Assembly (NCBI GenBank): GCA_003223975.1
Contig: QHXS01000052.1
Coordinates: 1 to 38,516 of the forward strand
From: Acidobacteriota bacterium
GTDB lineage: Bacteria > Acidobacteriota > Blastocatellia > Pyrinomonadales > Pyrinomonadaceae
Length of the DNA stretch: 38,516 nt
Direction: 5' to 3'
The notes below the pieces were generated by a model. The model did no database searches. It was not told the DNA's origin and saw only the letters and a list, made by a program, of their open reading frames with translations. Shown piece by piece: positions 7,657 through 16,072 of the stretch. The translations under genes and the position numbers were made by a program. Within the stretch, counting starts at the first letter, position 1. Each line of letters begins with the position of its first letter.

Positions 7657-10600
7657 ATGCGTTTATTCAGTACTTTTATTCTGCTTGCCATATTGGCATT
7701 ATTTTCCGCCTCGCCGGCGTTTGCACAGCAGACCGGCAGCATTAGCGGCGTCGTGCAGGATTCTCTCGGCGCTGTCATAGTCGGGGCAACGATAACAGTA
7801 GTCTCGGCTGCCGATGCGAAGGAAAAGACAGCGACCTCGAACCAGCGTGGCGAGTTTAGCGTCAGCGGGCTTGCACCGGGCAAATATACGGTTAAAGTCA
7901 TCGCGCCGAATTTCGCTTTATACGAAAACACCGAAGTAATTGTGACCTCTGGCAAACGCGAAGAGTTGACCGTGCCTCTTACGGTAGAAGCGGTTGCCGA
8001 GCAGGTACAGGTCGATACCGATCAAGGCGTTTCCACTGATCCCGACGCAACGGCAGGAGCGACGGTGCTTAAAGGGAAAGATCTCGAAGCATTACCGGAT
8101 GACCCGGACGAACTTGCGGCTGCGTTACAGGCCCTTGCAGGACCGTCGGCCGGACCTAACGGCGGACAGATCTATATTGACGGATTCACCGGCGGCCAAC
8201 TTCCGCCTAAGGATTCGATTCGTGAGATCCGCGTTAATCAAAATCCTTTTTCCGCGGAATTCGACCGGCTGGGATTTGGCCGCATCGAGATCCTCACGAA
8301 ACCAGGCTCGGATAAATTTCGCGGCAGTGCTTTTGCGAACTTTAATGATGAAAGTTTGAACTCCCGAAATCCGTTCTCGGCAAACCGAGCTCCAAGCCAA
8401 ACGCGATTCTTTGGCGGCAATTTCTCAGGTCCAATCAAAAAAGGCAAATCTTCGTTCTTCTTCGATATCAACAGTCGAAATGTGGACGAGAATGCGGTCA
8501 TAAATGCCTTCGTTCTAGATGAAAATCTAAACGTCGTACCGTTTAATCAGGAGGTCGTTGTTCCTACGCGGCGTTTTTCGTTCAGCCCGCGTTTCGATTA
8601 TCAGATCAACAAGAATAATACCCTCGTTTTACGCTACAGTTTCAACAATGCGACCCTTGAAAATCAGGGCTTGAATGGGGGCTTGACACTTCCTTCGCGT
8701 GCCTACGACTCGACCCAGCAGAATCATGAATTTCGTCTCACCGAAACGATGATCATCAATCCGACGACGGTTAACGAAACCCGGTTTTCTTACGAACATC
8801 GCAAGCGCGATCAAATTGGCGACAACTCGATACCGTCTCTTAGTGTCGGCTCGGCATTTATTGGGGGCGGCGCGACTATCGGTGACAGCTTCAATCACGC
8901 CAATGCGTGGGAGGTTCAGAATTATACGACGACGATCCTCGGGAAACGTGCGCAGCATTCGTTAAAATTTGGAGCGCGAATTCGGGGAACCTCGTACGAC
9001 GATCAGTCGGAAAATAACTTTGGCGGTTCGTTTAGTTTTTCAGGTATCGCGCCTCGCACTGCTCTGAACGGGACGTTTATTCCGAGTCTAACGGGAATAG
9101 AGCAGTACCAGAACACGATCTTACAGACCGTCGATCCCCGGTACAATTTCATACCGAATCAGTTTTCGATCACCACCGGCACTCCGCTGCAGCATGTTTC
9201 GCAGTATGATTACGGGGTATTCTTCACTGATGATTGGCGCGTCAATCCGGGCCTGACGCTGAGTTTCGGACTGCGGTACGAAAATCAAACCAATATTAGC
9301 GACAACATGAACTTTGCTCCGAGATTCGCTTTCGCGTGGTCACCCGGAGCTGGAGGTGCTCGTGCACCGAAGACGGTCATCCGGGGCGGGTTCGGCGTCT
9401 TTTATGATCGAATTAGTGACAATTACACGCTTCAGGCGCTGAGGTTCAACGGCGTCGAACAACAGAATTTTGTGGTGAGTGCCGACGATCCAGACCCGGT
9501 CCGCCGCGCTATTGCGATTAATCTACTGAGGCAGCCTATATTTACGGTTGACGGTGTCACGAATGTGCCTACGGCAGAACAGATATCGGCGGTCCTTCCG
9601 CAATCGAACACGATAAGGCAAATGGCAACGGGGATCGGAGCGCCGTACTACTATCAGTTCGCGTTGTCGGTTGAGCGCCAGTTGCCGGGCCGAACGGTAG
9701 TTTCCGGTTCATATATTGCTACGAAGAATTACGACACGCTTCGAACCCGCAATATAAACGCCCCGGTTTGCCCTAATCAGTTTGACTGTCTGAATCAGCC
9801 GCGGCCCTTTCCGACACTCGGCAATATTTACGAATACGAGACAACGGGACGAGGCACAATGCAGCAGTTCATACTGAATTTCCGGACGAACTTCAGTCCG
9901 AGAATCTCGCTCTTCGGTAACTATGCATTAGGTTTTAATAATAACGATACCGACGGCGGTTTCCCGGCCTATAGCTATGATCTGTCAAACGAATACGGCC
10001 GTTCTTCGCAAGATGTGCGCCATCGATTCATTATTGGCGGAAACCTTAACCTTCCATGGAGCATTTCGCTGAGTCCGTTTATCAACGCATTTACTGGAAG
10101 ACCATTCAATATTACGCGCGGCGTCGACACGAACGGTGACGCACAGTTTAACGAGCGTCCGACATTTGCGGAGCTGGCCGTACGGTGCAATCAACTCGGA
10201 TTGACATCGAAATCGTTTTGCGATGTTTCGGGTCAGGACCCGACGGCGATCGTCCCTCGAAACTTCGGACAAGGAACCGGTTTCTTCAGCGTTAATATGC
10301 GATTTTCGAAGAACTTCGCATTCGGCGGGTCTAAAGAAGCGCCGGTGGCAGCCAACGGCAGCGGTAATCGTGGCGGAGGCCGCGGTGGTAATCGCGGCGG
10401 CGGAGGCGGCGGTGGCGGCAGCCGAGGCGGCGGTGGACAAAATGTCATGATGGCCGGAGGTGGCGGTGGCGGAGCAATGATGATGATGGGCGGCGGCGGC
10501 GACGCACGGAAGCCGTACAACCTAAATTTCAGCGTGCAGGTCACAAACCTCTTCAATAATGTGAACTACAATCCGCCGGTTGGCAGCCTGATCTCCGAGC

Positions 10601-10707
10601 GTTTTGGCCAAGTTACGTCGACTGCAGGCGGATTCGGCGGATTTGGTGGATTCGGTGGCGGCGCTGCAAATAGACGCGTCGAACTGCAAATGAGATTTAG
10701 TTGGTAA
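7657..10707 (+). CDS. Oar-like TonB-dependent outer-membrane receptor with carboxypeptidase-regulatory domain
   Basis: A 1016-aa outer-membrane beta-barrel of the Oar/CarboxypepD_reg type, very common in Acidobacteriota. Residues 1-23 are a signal peptide ending ...SPAFA/QQ. Residues ~26-110 form the regulatory-like beta sandwich (GSISGVVQDSLGAVIVGATITV). The plug follows at ~125-230 (VLKGKDLEALPDDPDELAAALQ, IREIRVNQNPFSAEFDRLGFGRIEILTKPG). The rest is barrel strands, ending in FSW, an aromatic C-terminal beta-signal for BamA. Residues ~890-945 hold a striking Gly/Arg then Gly/Met-rich insertion between late strands. No tonB, exbB or siderophore genes adjoin, so the substrate is unknown; these proteins are usually linked to complex carbohydrate or protein uptake, or adhesion. 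An intrinsic terminator follows. Confidence 0.92.
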   Translation: MRLFSTFILLAILALFSASPAFAQQTGSISGVVQDSLGAVIVGATITVVSAADAKEKTATSNQRGEFSVSGLAPGKYTVKVIAPNFALYENTEVIVTSGKREELTVPLTVEAVAEQVQVDTDQGVSTDPDATAGATVLKGKDLEALPDDPDELAAALQALAGPSAGPNGGQIYIDGFTGGQLPPKDSIREIRVNQNPFSAEFDRLGFGRIEILTKPGSDKFRGSAFANFNDESLNSRNPFSANRAPSQTRFFGGNFSGPIKKGKSSFFFDINSRNVDENAVINAFVLDENLNVVPFNQEVVVPTRRFSFSPRFDYQINKNNTLVLRYSFNNATLENQGLNGGLTLPSRAYDSTQQNHEFRLTETMIINPTTVNETRFSYEHRKRDQIGDNSIPSLSVGSAFIGGGATIGDSFNHANAWEVQNYTTTILGKRAQHSLKFGARIRGTSYDDQSENNFGGSFSFSGIAPRTALNGTFIPSLTGIEQYQNTILQTVDPRYNFIPNQFSITTGTPLQHVSQYDYGVFFTDDWRVNPGLTLSFGLRYENQTNISDNMNFAPRFAFAWSPGAGGARAPKTVIRGGFGVFYDRISDNYTLQALRFNGVEQQNFVVSADDPDPVRRAIAINLLRQPIFTVDGVTNVPTAEQISAVLPQSNTIRQMATGIGAPYYYQFALSVERQLPGRTVVSGSYIATKNYDTLRTRNINAPVCPNQFDCLNQPRPFPTLGNIYEYETTGRGTMQQFILNFRTNFSPRISLFGNYALGFNNNDTDGGFPAYSYDLSNEYGRSSQDVRHRFIIGGNLNLPWSISLSPFINAFTGRPFNITRGVDTNGDAQFNERPTFAELAVRCNQLGLTSKSFCDVSGQDPTAIVPRNFGQGTGFFSVNMRFSKNFAFGGSKEAPVAANGSGNRGGGRGGNRGGGGGGGGSRGGGGQNVMMAGGGGGGAMMMMGGGGDARKPYNLNFSVQVTNLFNNVNYNPPVGSLISERFGQVTSTAGGFGGFGGFGGGAANRRVELQMRFSW

Positions 10708-10732
10708 ACCGACTGAATTGTTTTAATCTAAC

Positions 10733-10769
10733 TGGGGTCGCCAAGAATTTGGCGATCCCAAAGTTTTTG
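10733..10769 (+). terminator. Intrinsic terminator of the Oar-like receptor gene
   Basis: A 12-bp stem with one G-T wobble: TGGGGTCGCCAA (10733-10744) pairs with TTGGCGATCCCA (10749-10760), loop GAAT, followed by AAG then five T. It lies 25 bases after the receptor stop and 14 bases before the next gene, so the small downstream gene probably depends on read-through or its own start signal. Confidence 0.82.
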
Positions 10770-10782
10770 AACGAGTGATTTT

Positions 10783-11511
10783 ATGAATCGAATATTAATA
10801 TTGATCTTTTTTACCGTTTCGCTGGTTATTCCATTATTGGCACAGCCGAAAGAGACTATAGCTGTCCGCGATAATTTTGAAGCGGAAAAACAGCTTGCAA
10901 AGCTTGCTATTGATGCTCATGGCGGCGAAAAACTGAGGAAAATGCGCACGCTTTCGGTGATCGGAACGGTCGACGTAACTGCCTCGGCGATGCCCCAACC
11001 GATTCCGGCCACTTTCGTAACCATTTTTGCTGGCGACAAATATCGTGTCGAGATCAACAATCCGTTTCAGCCGCTGAAGCAAGCATTTGACGGCACAAAT
11101 ACGATAACGTCTGTTGGAAACGGTTTTCTTCTGCCTCCATTTAACCGCGTCGGCTTTCCCGTCCTGCAGCGGATAGGCGATACAGGTTTCATCGTAACTT
11201 CGATTCCCGAGATCAAGAAAGGAAAGAAAGGATTTCGCGTTACAACTCCAGAAGGTTACACGACCGACTTTTATTTAGACGAAAAAACGAATCAGGTTAG
11301 ATCTTTTGAATCCGTGTTCACTGTAAACGGTAGAACAACGAAAACAGTCGCTGAGATCGATCGGTTAAAGCTGGTTGAAGGTGTGTCAATTCCAGAAAAA
11401 TACGTTCAGCGGTTTGATATCGGCCAACTCACCGCATTTGCGAATTTTACGGCGAAACAGATCCTGGTTAACACTGAAATAGCTAACGACGTTTTTGAAA
11501 AAGTAAATTAA
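10783..11511 (+). CDS. Secreted LolA/lipoprotein-sorting-like protein of unknown function
   Basis: A 242-aa exported protein with signal peptide MNRILILIFFTVSLVIPLLAQ. The mature part starts with a helix and the motif AHGGEKLRKMRTLSVIGT (residues ~46-63), a pattern seen in LolA-like outer-membrane lipoprotein-sorting relatives. It continues as alternating strands ending in RFDIGQLTAFANFTAKQILVN. No lipobox Cys is present, so it should be soluble and periplasmic. It lies 75 bases after the Oar-like receptor and may serve it. Its TAA stop shares the TTAA at 11508-11511 with the stop of the convergent epimerase gene. Fold call is moderate; function is not known. Confidence 0.65.
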   Translation: MNRILILIFFTVSLVIPLLAQPKETIAVRDNFEAEKQLAKLAIDAHGGEKLRKMRTLSVIGTVDVTASAMPQPIPATFVTIFAGDKYRVEINNPFQPLKQAFDGTNTITSVGNGFLLPPFNRVGFPVLQRIGDTGFIVTSIPEIKKGKKGFRVTTPEGYTTDFYLDEKTNQVRSFESVFTVNGRTTKTVAEIDRLKLVEGVSIPEKYVQRFDIGQLTAFANFTAKQILVNTEIANDVFEKVN

Positions 11512-12464
11512 CGAGCGAACCGGCTTGTACGCCACCACTCGATCGTTTGCCGAATCCCGTCTTCCAAACCGATCAATTTCTCGTATCCAAACCACTCGCG
11601 AGCCCGAGTATTGTCGGCCTGTGAATGCTTTACGTCGCCTTTGCGCTCGGCCTCGTAAATCGCATCGGCACTCCCTTTGCCGGTTACGTGTTTCATTACT
11701 TCAAACAGCTTATTTAGCGAAATGCGTTCCCCATTTGCAACGTTTGCTGTTTGCCCAAAGCCTCGATCTGTTTGAGCGGCTTTTATATTCGCGTCAGTCA
11801 CATTGGCGATAAATGTGAAATCACGCGTCTGTTCGCCATCGCCATAGATAACAGGTTGACCGCCAGTCATCAGCGCGTCGATGAATCGTGAGATCACGCC
11901 AGAATACTGGGACGACGGATTCTGACGCGGCCCGAAGACGTTAAAGTAGCGCAGGCTCATCGTTTCAAGCCCGTAAACGTGATGGAATACGCTGCAATAA
12001 TATTCGCCTGTAAGTTTCGCGACCGCGTAGGGGGACATTGGTGACGGCGACATCGTTTCGACCTTTGGAAGCGTTTCTTGATCTCCGTATGCAGAGCTTG
12101 AGGCTGCGTAAATGAACCGGCGAACACCGGAACCTTTTGCTTTGACCAAGAGATCGAACGTTGCGTTAACGCACGCCTGATGCGTTTCAGCGGGATCCGC
12201 CACCGAACGCGGAACGCTGGGAAGTGCTGCTTCGTGAAAAACGATCTCGACGTTTTCCAAAGCTTTCGCAAGGGATATCGGATCATTCAGGTCGCCTTCA
12301 ATGAAATCGAAATCGCCGCGGATCTCTTCTAGATTCTCTCGGAAACCGGTTACGAGATTATCGATGATCGCGACCTTTGCGCCTTGACGAATAAGTTCGT
12401 CCGCAAGATTCGAGCCAATAAAGCCTGCGCCGCCGGTTACCAATACTTTCGACGTGATTGCCAT
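11508..12464 (-). CDS. NAD-dependent UDP-sugar 4-epimerase (extended SDR, GalE/WbpP-like)
   Basis: A 318-aa short-chain dehydrogenase/reductase epimerase. The NAD-binding GxxGxxG is GGAGFIG at residues 11-17. The catalytic Ser/Thr region is SSSAYGD (122-128), and the YxxxK pair is Y146 and K150. Residues LRYFNVFGPRQNP (~171-183) and the later DFTFIANVTDA match the sugar-nucleotide-binding side of the GalE/WbpP group. Probable reaction: reversible C4 inversion of UDP-glucose, UDP-GlcNAc or the corresponding uronic acid, for envelope or capsular polysaccharide. The neighbour, 9 bases upstream on the same strand, is UDP-glucose dehydrogenase, so UDP-glucuronate is also a possible substrate; the sequence alone does not settle this. 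The stop overlaps the convergent gene by 4 bases. Confidence 0.9.
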   Translation of the reverse strand: MAITSKVLVTGGAGFIGSNLADELIRQGAKVAIIDNLVTGFRENLEEIRGDFDFIEGDLNDPISLAKALENVEIVFHEAALPSVPRSVADPAETHQACVNATFDLLVKAKGSGVRRFIYAASSSAYGDQETLPKVETMSPSPMSPYAVAKLTGEYYCSVFHHVYGLETMSLRYFNVFGPRQNPSSQYSGVISRFIDALMTGGQPVIYGDGEQTRDFTFIANVTDANIKAAQTDRGFGQTANVANGERISLNKLFEVMKHVTGKGSADAIYEAERKGDVKHSQADNTRAREWFGYEKLIGLEDGIRQTIEWWRTSRFAR

Positions 12465-12473
12465 TAGGTAATT

Positions 12474-13775
12474 CTAACGTCCGACCCCGACGTATTCGAA
12501 GCCTAGCGCGCGAATATCTGCCGGTTCGTATATGTTCCTGAGATCCGCGATTTTTGGTGCCTTTAGAAGTTGTTTCACCCGCTCCATATCGAGAGCCCGA
12601 AATCGATTCCATTCGGTTACGATCACCAGAGCGTCCGCATCCTGGATAGCACCATACTCGTCCTCAGCATACTGAACCCCGTCGTCCAAATAATGTCGGG
12701 CCTCGTCCATCGAGACAGGATCGTACGCACAAACGCTCGCGCCTTTTGCCACCATCATTTTGATGACATCGACAGCGGGTGATTCCCGCATATCATCAGT
12801 TTCGGGTTTGAAAGATAGCCCGAGGACGCCGATGCGCTTACCATTCAAGTCGCCAACAAGACCTTCCACTTTCGCGAGCATCGCATCACGCTGACGGTCG
12901 TTGGCCTCTATTACCGCGTCGACGATCCGCGTCTCAACACCGAATTGGTCTGCTACCGTCGTTAGAGCCCGCGTGTCTTTCGGAAAACACGAGCCTCCGT
13001 ATCCTGGCCCTGGATGGAGGAACTTGCGCCCGATGCGATTGTCCATTCCCATCCCGCGAGCTACGTCGTGTACATCGCATCCGATCGCATCGCATAGGTT
13101 CGCGATCTCGTTAATGAAAGTTATCTTGGTCGCGAGGAATGCATTTGCCGCATATTTGATGAGCTCAGCCGCTTCGAGCGAAGTAATAACGATAGGCGTT
13201 TCGATCAAATAAAGCGGCCGATAAAGCTCCTTCATTATCTCGACCGCTTTTTCTTCATTGCTACCGATAACGACTCGATCAGGACGCATGAAATCACCGA
13301 TCGCCGCGCCCTCACGCAGAAATTCGGGATTGGATGCCACGCCAAAGTCGGATTTTACTTTCTGATTTTCGCCGACAAACTGCCGCAGCCACTTTCCGGT
13401 GCCTATAGGAACGGTCGATTTAGTGACCAGCACTTTGTAGCCGATCATCGCTTCGGCAACGTCTTTAGCGGCCTGCTGATAGTAGCTCATGTCGGGCGAG
13501 CCGTCATCCTTGGGCGGTGTTCCTACAGCAAAAAAGATAACCTTCGCTCCCTGGACTGCGGATGCGAGATCGGTAGTGAAGTGGAGGCGACCTTCTCGCG
13601 CATTTCGATCGACCATTTGATCGAGCCCAGGCTCGTATATCGGAATGCCGCCCTTATTTAGTTTGTCGATCTTTTCCGAATCCACATCAACACAAGTGAC
13701 GTTAACGCCGAATTCAGAGAAACAAGCTCCAGTAACAAGTCCAACGTATCCGGTCCCTATAACAGCTATCTTCAT
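12474..13775 (-). CDS. ugd: UDP-glucose 6-dehydrogenase
   Basis: Oxidises UDP-glucose to UDP-glucuronate using two NAD+, feeding exopolysaccharide or lipid-linked uronic sugars. The 433-aa protein starts at ATG 13775 with MKIAVIGTGYVG, whose GTGYVG (7-12) is the NAD site. An upstream in-frame GTG at 13826 would add 17 unlikely residues and overlap the FecR terminator stem, so I rejected it. The catalytic Cys is C263 in GYGGSCFPKD. The C-terminal domain has the ETDDMRESPAVDVIK region that binds UDP-sugar. Length is normal for bacterial Ugd/TuaD. The epimerase follows 9 bases downstream, making a two-gene nucleotide-sugar operon. Confidence 0.94.
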   Translation of the reverse strand: MKIAVIGTGYVGLVTGACFSEFGVNVTCVDVDSEKIDKLNKGGIPIYEPGLDQMVDRNAREGRLHFTTDLASAVQGAKVIFFAVGTPPKDDGSPDMSYYQQAAKDVAEAMIGYKVLVTKSTVPIGTGKWLRQFVGENQKVKSDFGVASNPEFLREGAAIGDFMRPDRVVIGSNEEKAVEIMKELYRPLYLIETPIVITSLEAAELIKYAANAFLATKITFINEIANLCDAIGCDVHDVARGMGMDNRIGRKFLHPGPGYGGSCFPKDTRALTTVADQFGVETRIVDAVIEANDRQRDAMLAKVEGLVGDLNGKRIGVLGLSFKPETDDMRESPAVDVIKMMVAKGASVCAYDPVSMDEARHYLDDGVQYAEDEYGAIQDADALVIVTEWNRFRALDMERVKQLLKAPKIADLRNIYEPADIRALGFEYVGVGR

Positions 13776-13805
13776 AAACAGAGAAACTACTTCCTGACGT
13801 TCCAG

Positions 13806-13845
13806 AACAAAATAATAACGGGCCACATCCTTAGAATATGACCCG
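13806..13845 (-). terminator. Intrinsic terminator of the FecR-domain gene (minus strand)
   Basis: On the minus strand CGGGTCATAT (13845-13836) pairs with ATGTGGCCCG (13828-13819) over 10 pairs with two G-T wobbles, loop of 7, then the T-rich TTATTATTTTG. It lies just after the FecR-domain gene and before ugd, which argues that ugd is not simply read through from it. Confidence 0.62.
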
Positions 13846-13878
13846 CCAAACTAAAATCAATTTAATACTTTGTGACTA

Positions 13879-14583
13879 TTAACGGATTGGGCTAACTACG
13901 ATCGAGTGTCCGCCAATTCGTACGTCATCATTTTTTAGACCTAAAAAGACAACAACCGCAGCAGCTCCGCCCGCTGCCAACCAGACCCACCATCCGCCGA
14001 TCGGAACCGGAGGAGCAGAGTTCGGTCGAAGACATGGCTTACATCCCGTCTGCGAAAGGTTGCCGGCGGTTGCCGACGTTCCCGCTGCGACCTGTCGGTC
14101 GGAGGCGCCTTCACGCATTGTGACAATGCCAGTTGCCGTGTCCACATGTGAATGCGAACACTCGACTTCTACCAAAAATGTATCGGCCTGGCCTGCGTCA
14201 GCGATCACGGTAGCATCTTTGGTCGTTATGGTCGCGGCAACGCCCGGAGCGTTCGAAACTCGAGCCTTTCCAGACGAAAGAATACCGACGATACCAGAGG
14301 CGGAAAAGTTTAGAACCAAATTCGAGTCTTCCAAAACCTCGACCCGACCAGTTTTACCCAAACTGATCACCGCGCTTGAATTTGCGCTAGTCACTATCGT
14401 GCTGCCGGATACGATCGTCGAATTCGAAATAGCAGCCTGACCATTAACTGTCACCTGGCCTGTAACGGTGATTTCCGCCGTAACGTCACGGGGGACCGCC
14501 AATGCTACCATCGAATAAACGCACAATATCGCGAAAGCAGTCAACGAAGTGATAATTTTACGAAAACAATTCTTGCCGAGCAT
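13879..14583 (-). CDS. Secreted/anchored FecR-domain protein
   Basis: A 234-aa protein with an N-terminal signal peptide (basic start, hydrophobic ~10-30, ...MVALA/VPRD). The middle (~35-165) is a FecR-like beta-rich domain: TVNGQAAISNSTIVSGSTIVT and VISLGKTGRVEVLEDSNLVLNF, ending with a GIVTMREGASDRQVAAGTSATA strand typical of FecR C-terminal repeats. A Gly/Trp-led hydrophobic segment near ~192-215 (GGWWVWLAAGGAAAVVVFLG) probably anchors it. There is no FecI-like sigma factor or TonB gene beside it, so it is not a classical iron-sensing FecR. A good SD (AGGAGG, 11 bases ahead of ATG) and a promoter at 14631-14659 support this start. Function unknown; the adjoining nucleotide-sugar genes hint at polysaccharide-related surface roles. 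Confidence 0.78.
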   Translation of the reverse strand: MLGKNCFRKIITSLTAFAILCVYSMVALAVPRDVTAEITVTGQVTVNGQAAISNSTIVSGSTIVTSANSSAVISLGKTGRVEVLEDSNLVLNFSASGIVGILSSGKARVSNAPGVAATITTKDATVIADAGQADTFLVEVECSHSHVDTATGIVTMREGASDRQVAAGTSATAGNLSQTGCKPCLRPNSAPPVPIGGWWVWLAAGGAAAVVVFLGLKNDDVRIGGHSIVVSPIR

Positions 14584-14630
14584 TTGTTTTAATTTCCTCC
14601 TGTAACAATCCCTAACTGCATCGGTATTGT

Positions 14631-14659
14631 TCTATATCTAAGGCGTTCTTCAGTATCAA
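14631..14659 (-). promoter_or_regulatory. Sigma-70-type promoter of the FecR-domain gene
   Basis: Read on the minus strand: -35 TTGATA (14659-14654; 5 of 6 to TTGACA), 17-base spacer, -10 TATAGA (14636-14631; 4 of 6). Transcription would start near 14624, giving a leader of about 40 bases with AGGAGG before the ATG at 14583. Confidence 0.58.
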
Positions 14660-15001
14660 CACTGTGAAGCTAGTTTAGCCTGAACCGGTATCGAATCGAT
14701 TTTCGTAGAATATCGAAACTTCGACTACCGCACTTTTCCAAAAGCGCAAAAAGGCTAAATCAAAGACTAAAAAATTGCTTAGCGTCGCGAAAACACGAAG
14801 CCTATCAATGTTTTACACGAATCAGAAAGCGTTGTCAATAAAAGTCGGATATCGGAATCCGGTCGCTGAAATCCAGCTAAGTAACTGCGTACCTAAACTT
14901 TGAGGCTATTTTATATCACAAACTTCGGCGTTCTCAAAGCTATTTTTGTTTATGCCCGCAAACTTGTTGGAATAATGTCCAAGAGCTTACATAATTCATC
15001 T

Positions 15002-15052
15002 AAAATCGGTCGCGCAGCCCGAAAATTGCGGGAGAATCCGATTTTTGTTCTA
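15002..15052 (+). promoter_or_regulatory. Nested hairpin with T-tract upstream of glucokinase (possible attenuator)
   Basis: Outer stem AAAATCGG (15002-15009) pairs with CCGATTTT (15038-15045); inside it CCCG (15018-15021) pairs with CGGG (15029-15032). The right arm runs into ATTTTTGTTC, so the outer stem resembles an intrinsic terminator with a large internal loop. It sits 58 bases before the glucokinase ATG with no gene ending upstream on this strand, which fits a leader attenuator or small RNA better than an end-of-gene terminator. Confidence 0.42.
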
Positions 15053-15102
15053 ATCTTACGATATTCGCAGGTGCGTCCGAAGCAAAATTGAGAACAAAGC
15101 AA

Positions 15103-16053
15103 ATGGTGGAAAAGGTGATCGGTGTCGATTTGGGCGGAACGAATATTCGCGCTGGTTTAATCGACGAAGGCGGCGAGATTGCAAAACGTGCGCATGCTAA
15201 AACGCCGCATAATGGATCCGCAAGCGAGATCGTTAACGCAATAGTAAACCTTATAAGAAGTGTCAATGATTCCGGGGATGCGGTGAAAAATGTAGGAATA
15301 GCCGCCGCGTCCGTAATTGATTTTCAGGACCTTCGAAAGTCGATGTGGCCGAATCTACCCCAGTTACAAGGGCTTGACTTGGCTGGGGAGATCGCGAACA
15401 TAAGCGGTCTAGAAGTCACCATCGAGAACGACGCGAACGCGGCGGTGATCGGCGAACATTGGCAGGGGTCAGCAAAAGGTGCGCAAAACGTAATCGGAAT
15501 AACACTTGGCACGGGCGTGGGCGGCGGGATAATTGTCAATGGTGAGATATTCCGAGGCGCGAGCGGCAGTGCCGGCGAGATCGGCCATATTTGCGTCGAA
15601 CCTGACGGGGTACCGTGTGGCTGTGGCAGCACGGGGTGTCTGGAACAGTACTCTTCGGCAACTGCTATCGTAAGATTTACTAAAGAAGTATTGGCAACTT
15701 TTCCGGAATCACCTTTACACTCGAAGTTGGAATTTGAGGCAAAAGATGTTTTCGAAGCAGCGCTCAAAGATGACCTCGCGGGCATACGGGCATTTGAAGT
15801 AGCCGGTCGATATTTGGGCATTGCATGTGCAGCGCTTATTAACCTTCTGAATCCGGAGGTTATAGTGGTGATGGGCGGCCTTGCGGGTTCCTGGAACCTT
15901 TTGAGTCGGTCGGTGCTGGAAGAGTTGCAAAAAAGGGCGTTTCAACAAGCTGTGGAACGTGTTAATATTGTGCGCGGCGTGCTAGGTGACGATGCCGGTA
16001 TTTTGGGCGCAGCAAAACTGACGTTCGCCGACATGGGGTTTTCCGGATCCTAA
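15103..16053 (+). CDS. ROK-family glucokinase
   Basis: ATP-dependent sugar kinase of the ROK family, most likely glucokinase, 316 aa, making glucose 6-phosphate. The phosphate-binding DLGGTN lies at residues 9-14. The catalytic region is IENDANAAVIGEHW, followed by GTGVGGGIIVNGEIFRGASGSAGEIGH and the ROK zinc motif CGCGSTGCLEQY. A late NPEVIVVMGGL strand completes the family pattern. I chose ATG 15103 over the in-frame TTG at 15088, since family members start a few residues before the DLGGTN strand; the SD is weak for both. No N-terminal DNA-binding helix is present, so it is a kinase and not a ROK repressor. The next gene starts 19 bases downstream. Confidence 0.9.
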   Translation: MVEKVIGVDLGGTNIRAGLIDEGGEIAKRAHAKTPHNGSASEIVNAIVNLIRSVNDSGDAVKNVGIAAASVIDFQDLRKSMWPNLPQLQGLDLAGEIANISGLEVTIENDANAAVIGEHWQGSAKGAQNVIGITLGTGVGGGIIVNGEIFRGASGSAGEIGHICVEPDGVPCGCGSTGCLEQYSSATAIVRFTKEVLATFPESPLHSKLEFEAKDVFEAALKDDLAGIRAFEVAGRYLGIACAALINLLNPEVIVVMGGLAGSWNLLSRSVLEELQKRAFQQAVERVNIVRGVLGDDAGILGAAKLTFADMGFSGS

Positions 16054-16072
16054 AATTTCTGAATCGACATCT

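Larger units (their letters stand above)
14584..15102. other. 519-bp gap with no gene
   Basis: AT-richer than its neighbours. The left part holds the SD and sigma-70 promoter of the minus-strand FecR-domain gene. The right part holds a nested hairpin (15002-15045) in the likely leader of the glucokinase gene. Between about 14660 and 14990 I see no convincing ORF, RNA gene or repeat. A 63-codon plus-strand reading frame at 14900-15091 crosses the hairpin and has no SD, so I do not call it. Confidence 0.6.

Noticed and set aside
13776-13826. GTG start for ugd at 13826
   Set aside because: Adds 17 residues without family similarity and overlaps the FecR gene's terminator.
14900-15091. 63-codon plus-strand ORF ahead of glucokinase
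   Set aside because: No SD, and the frame runs through the nested hairpin.
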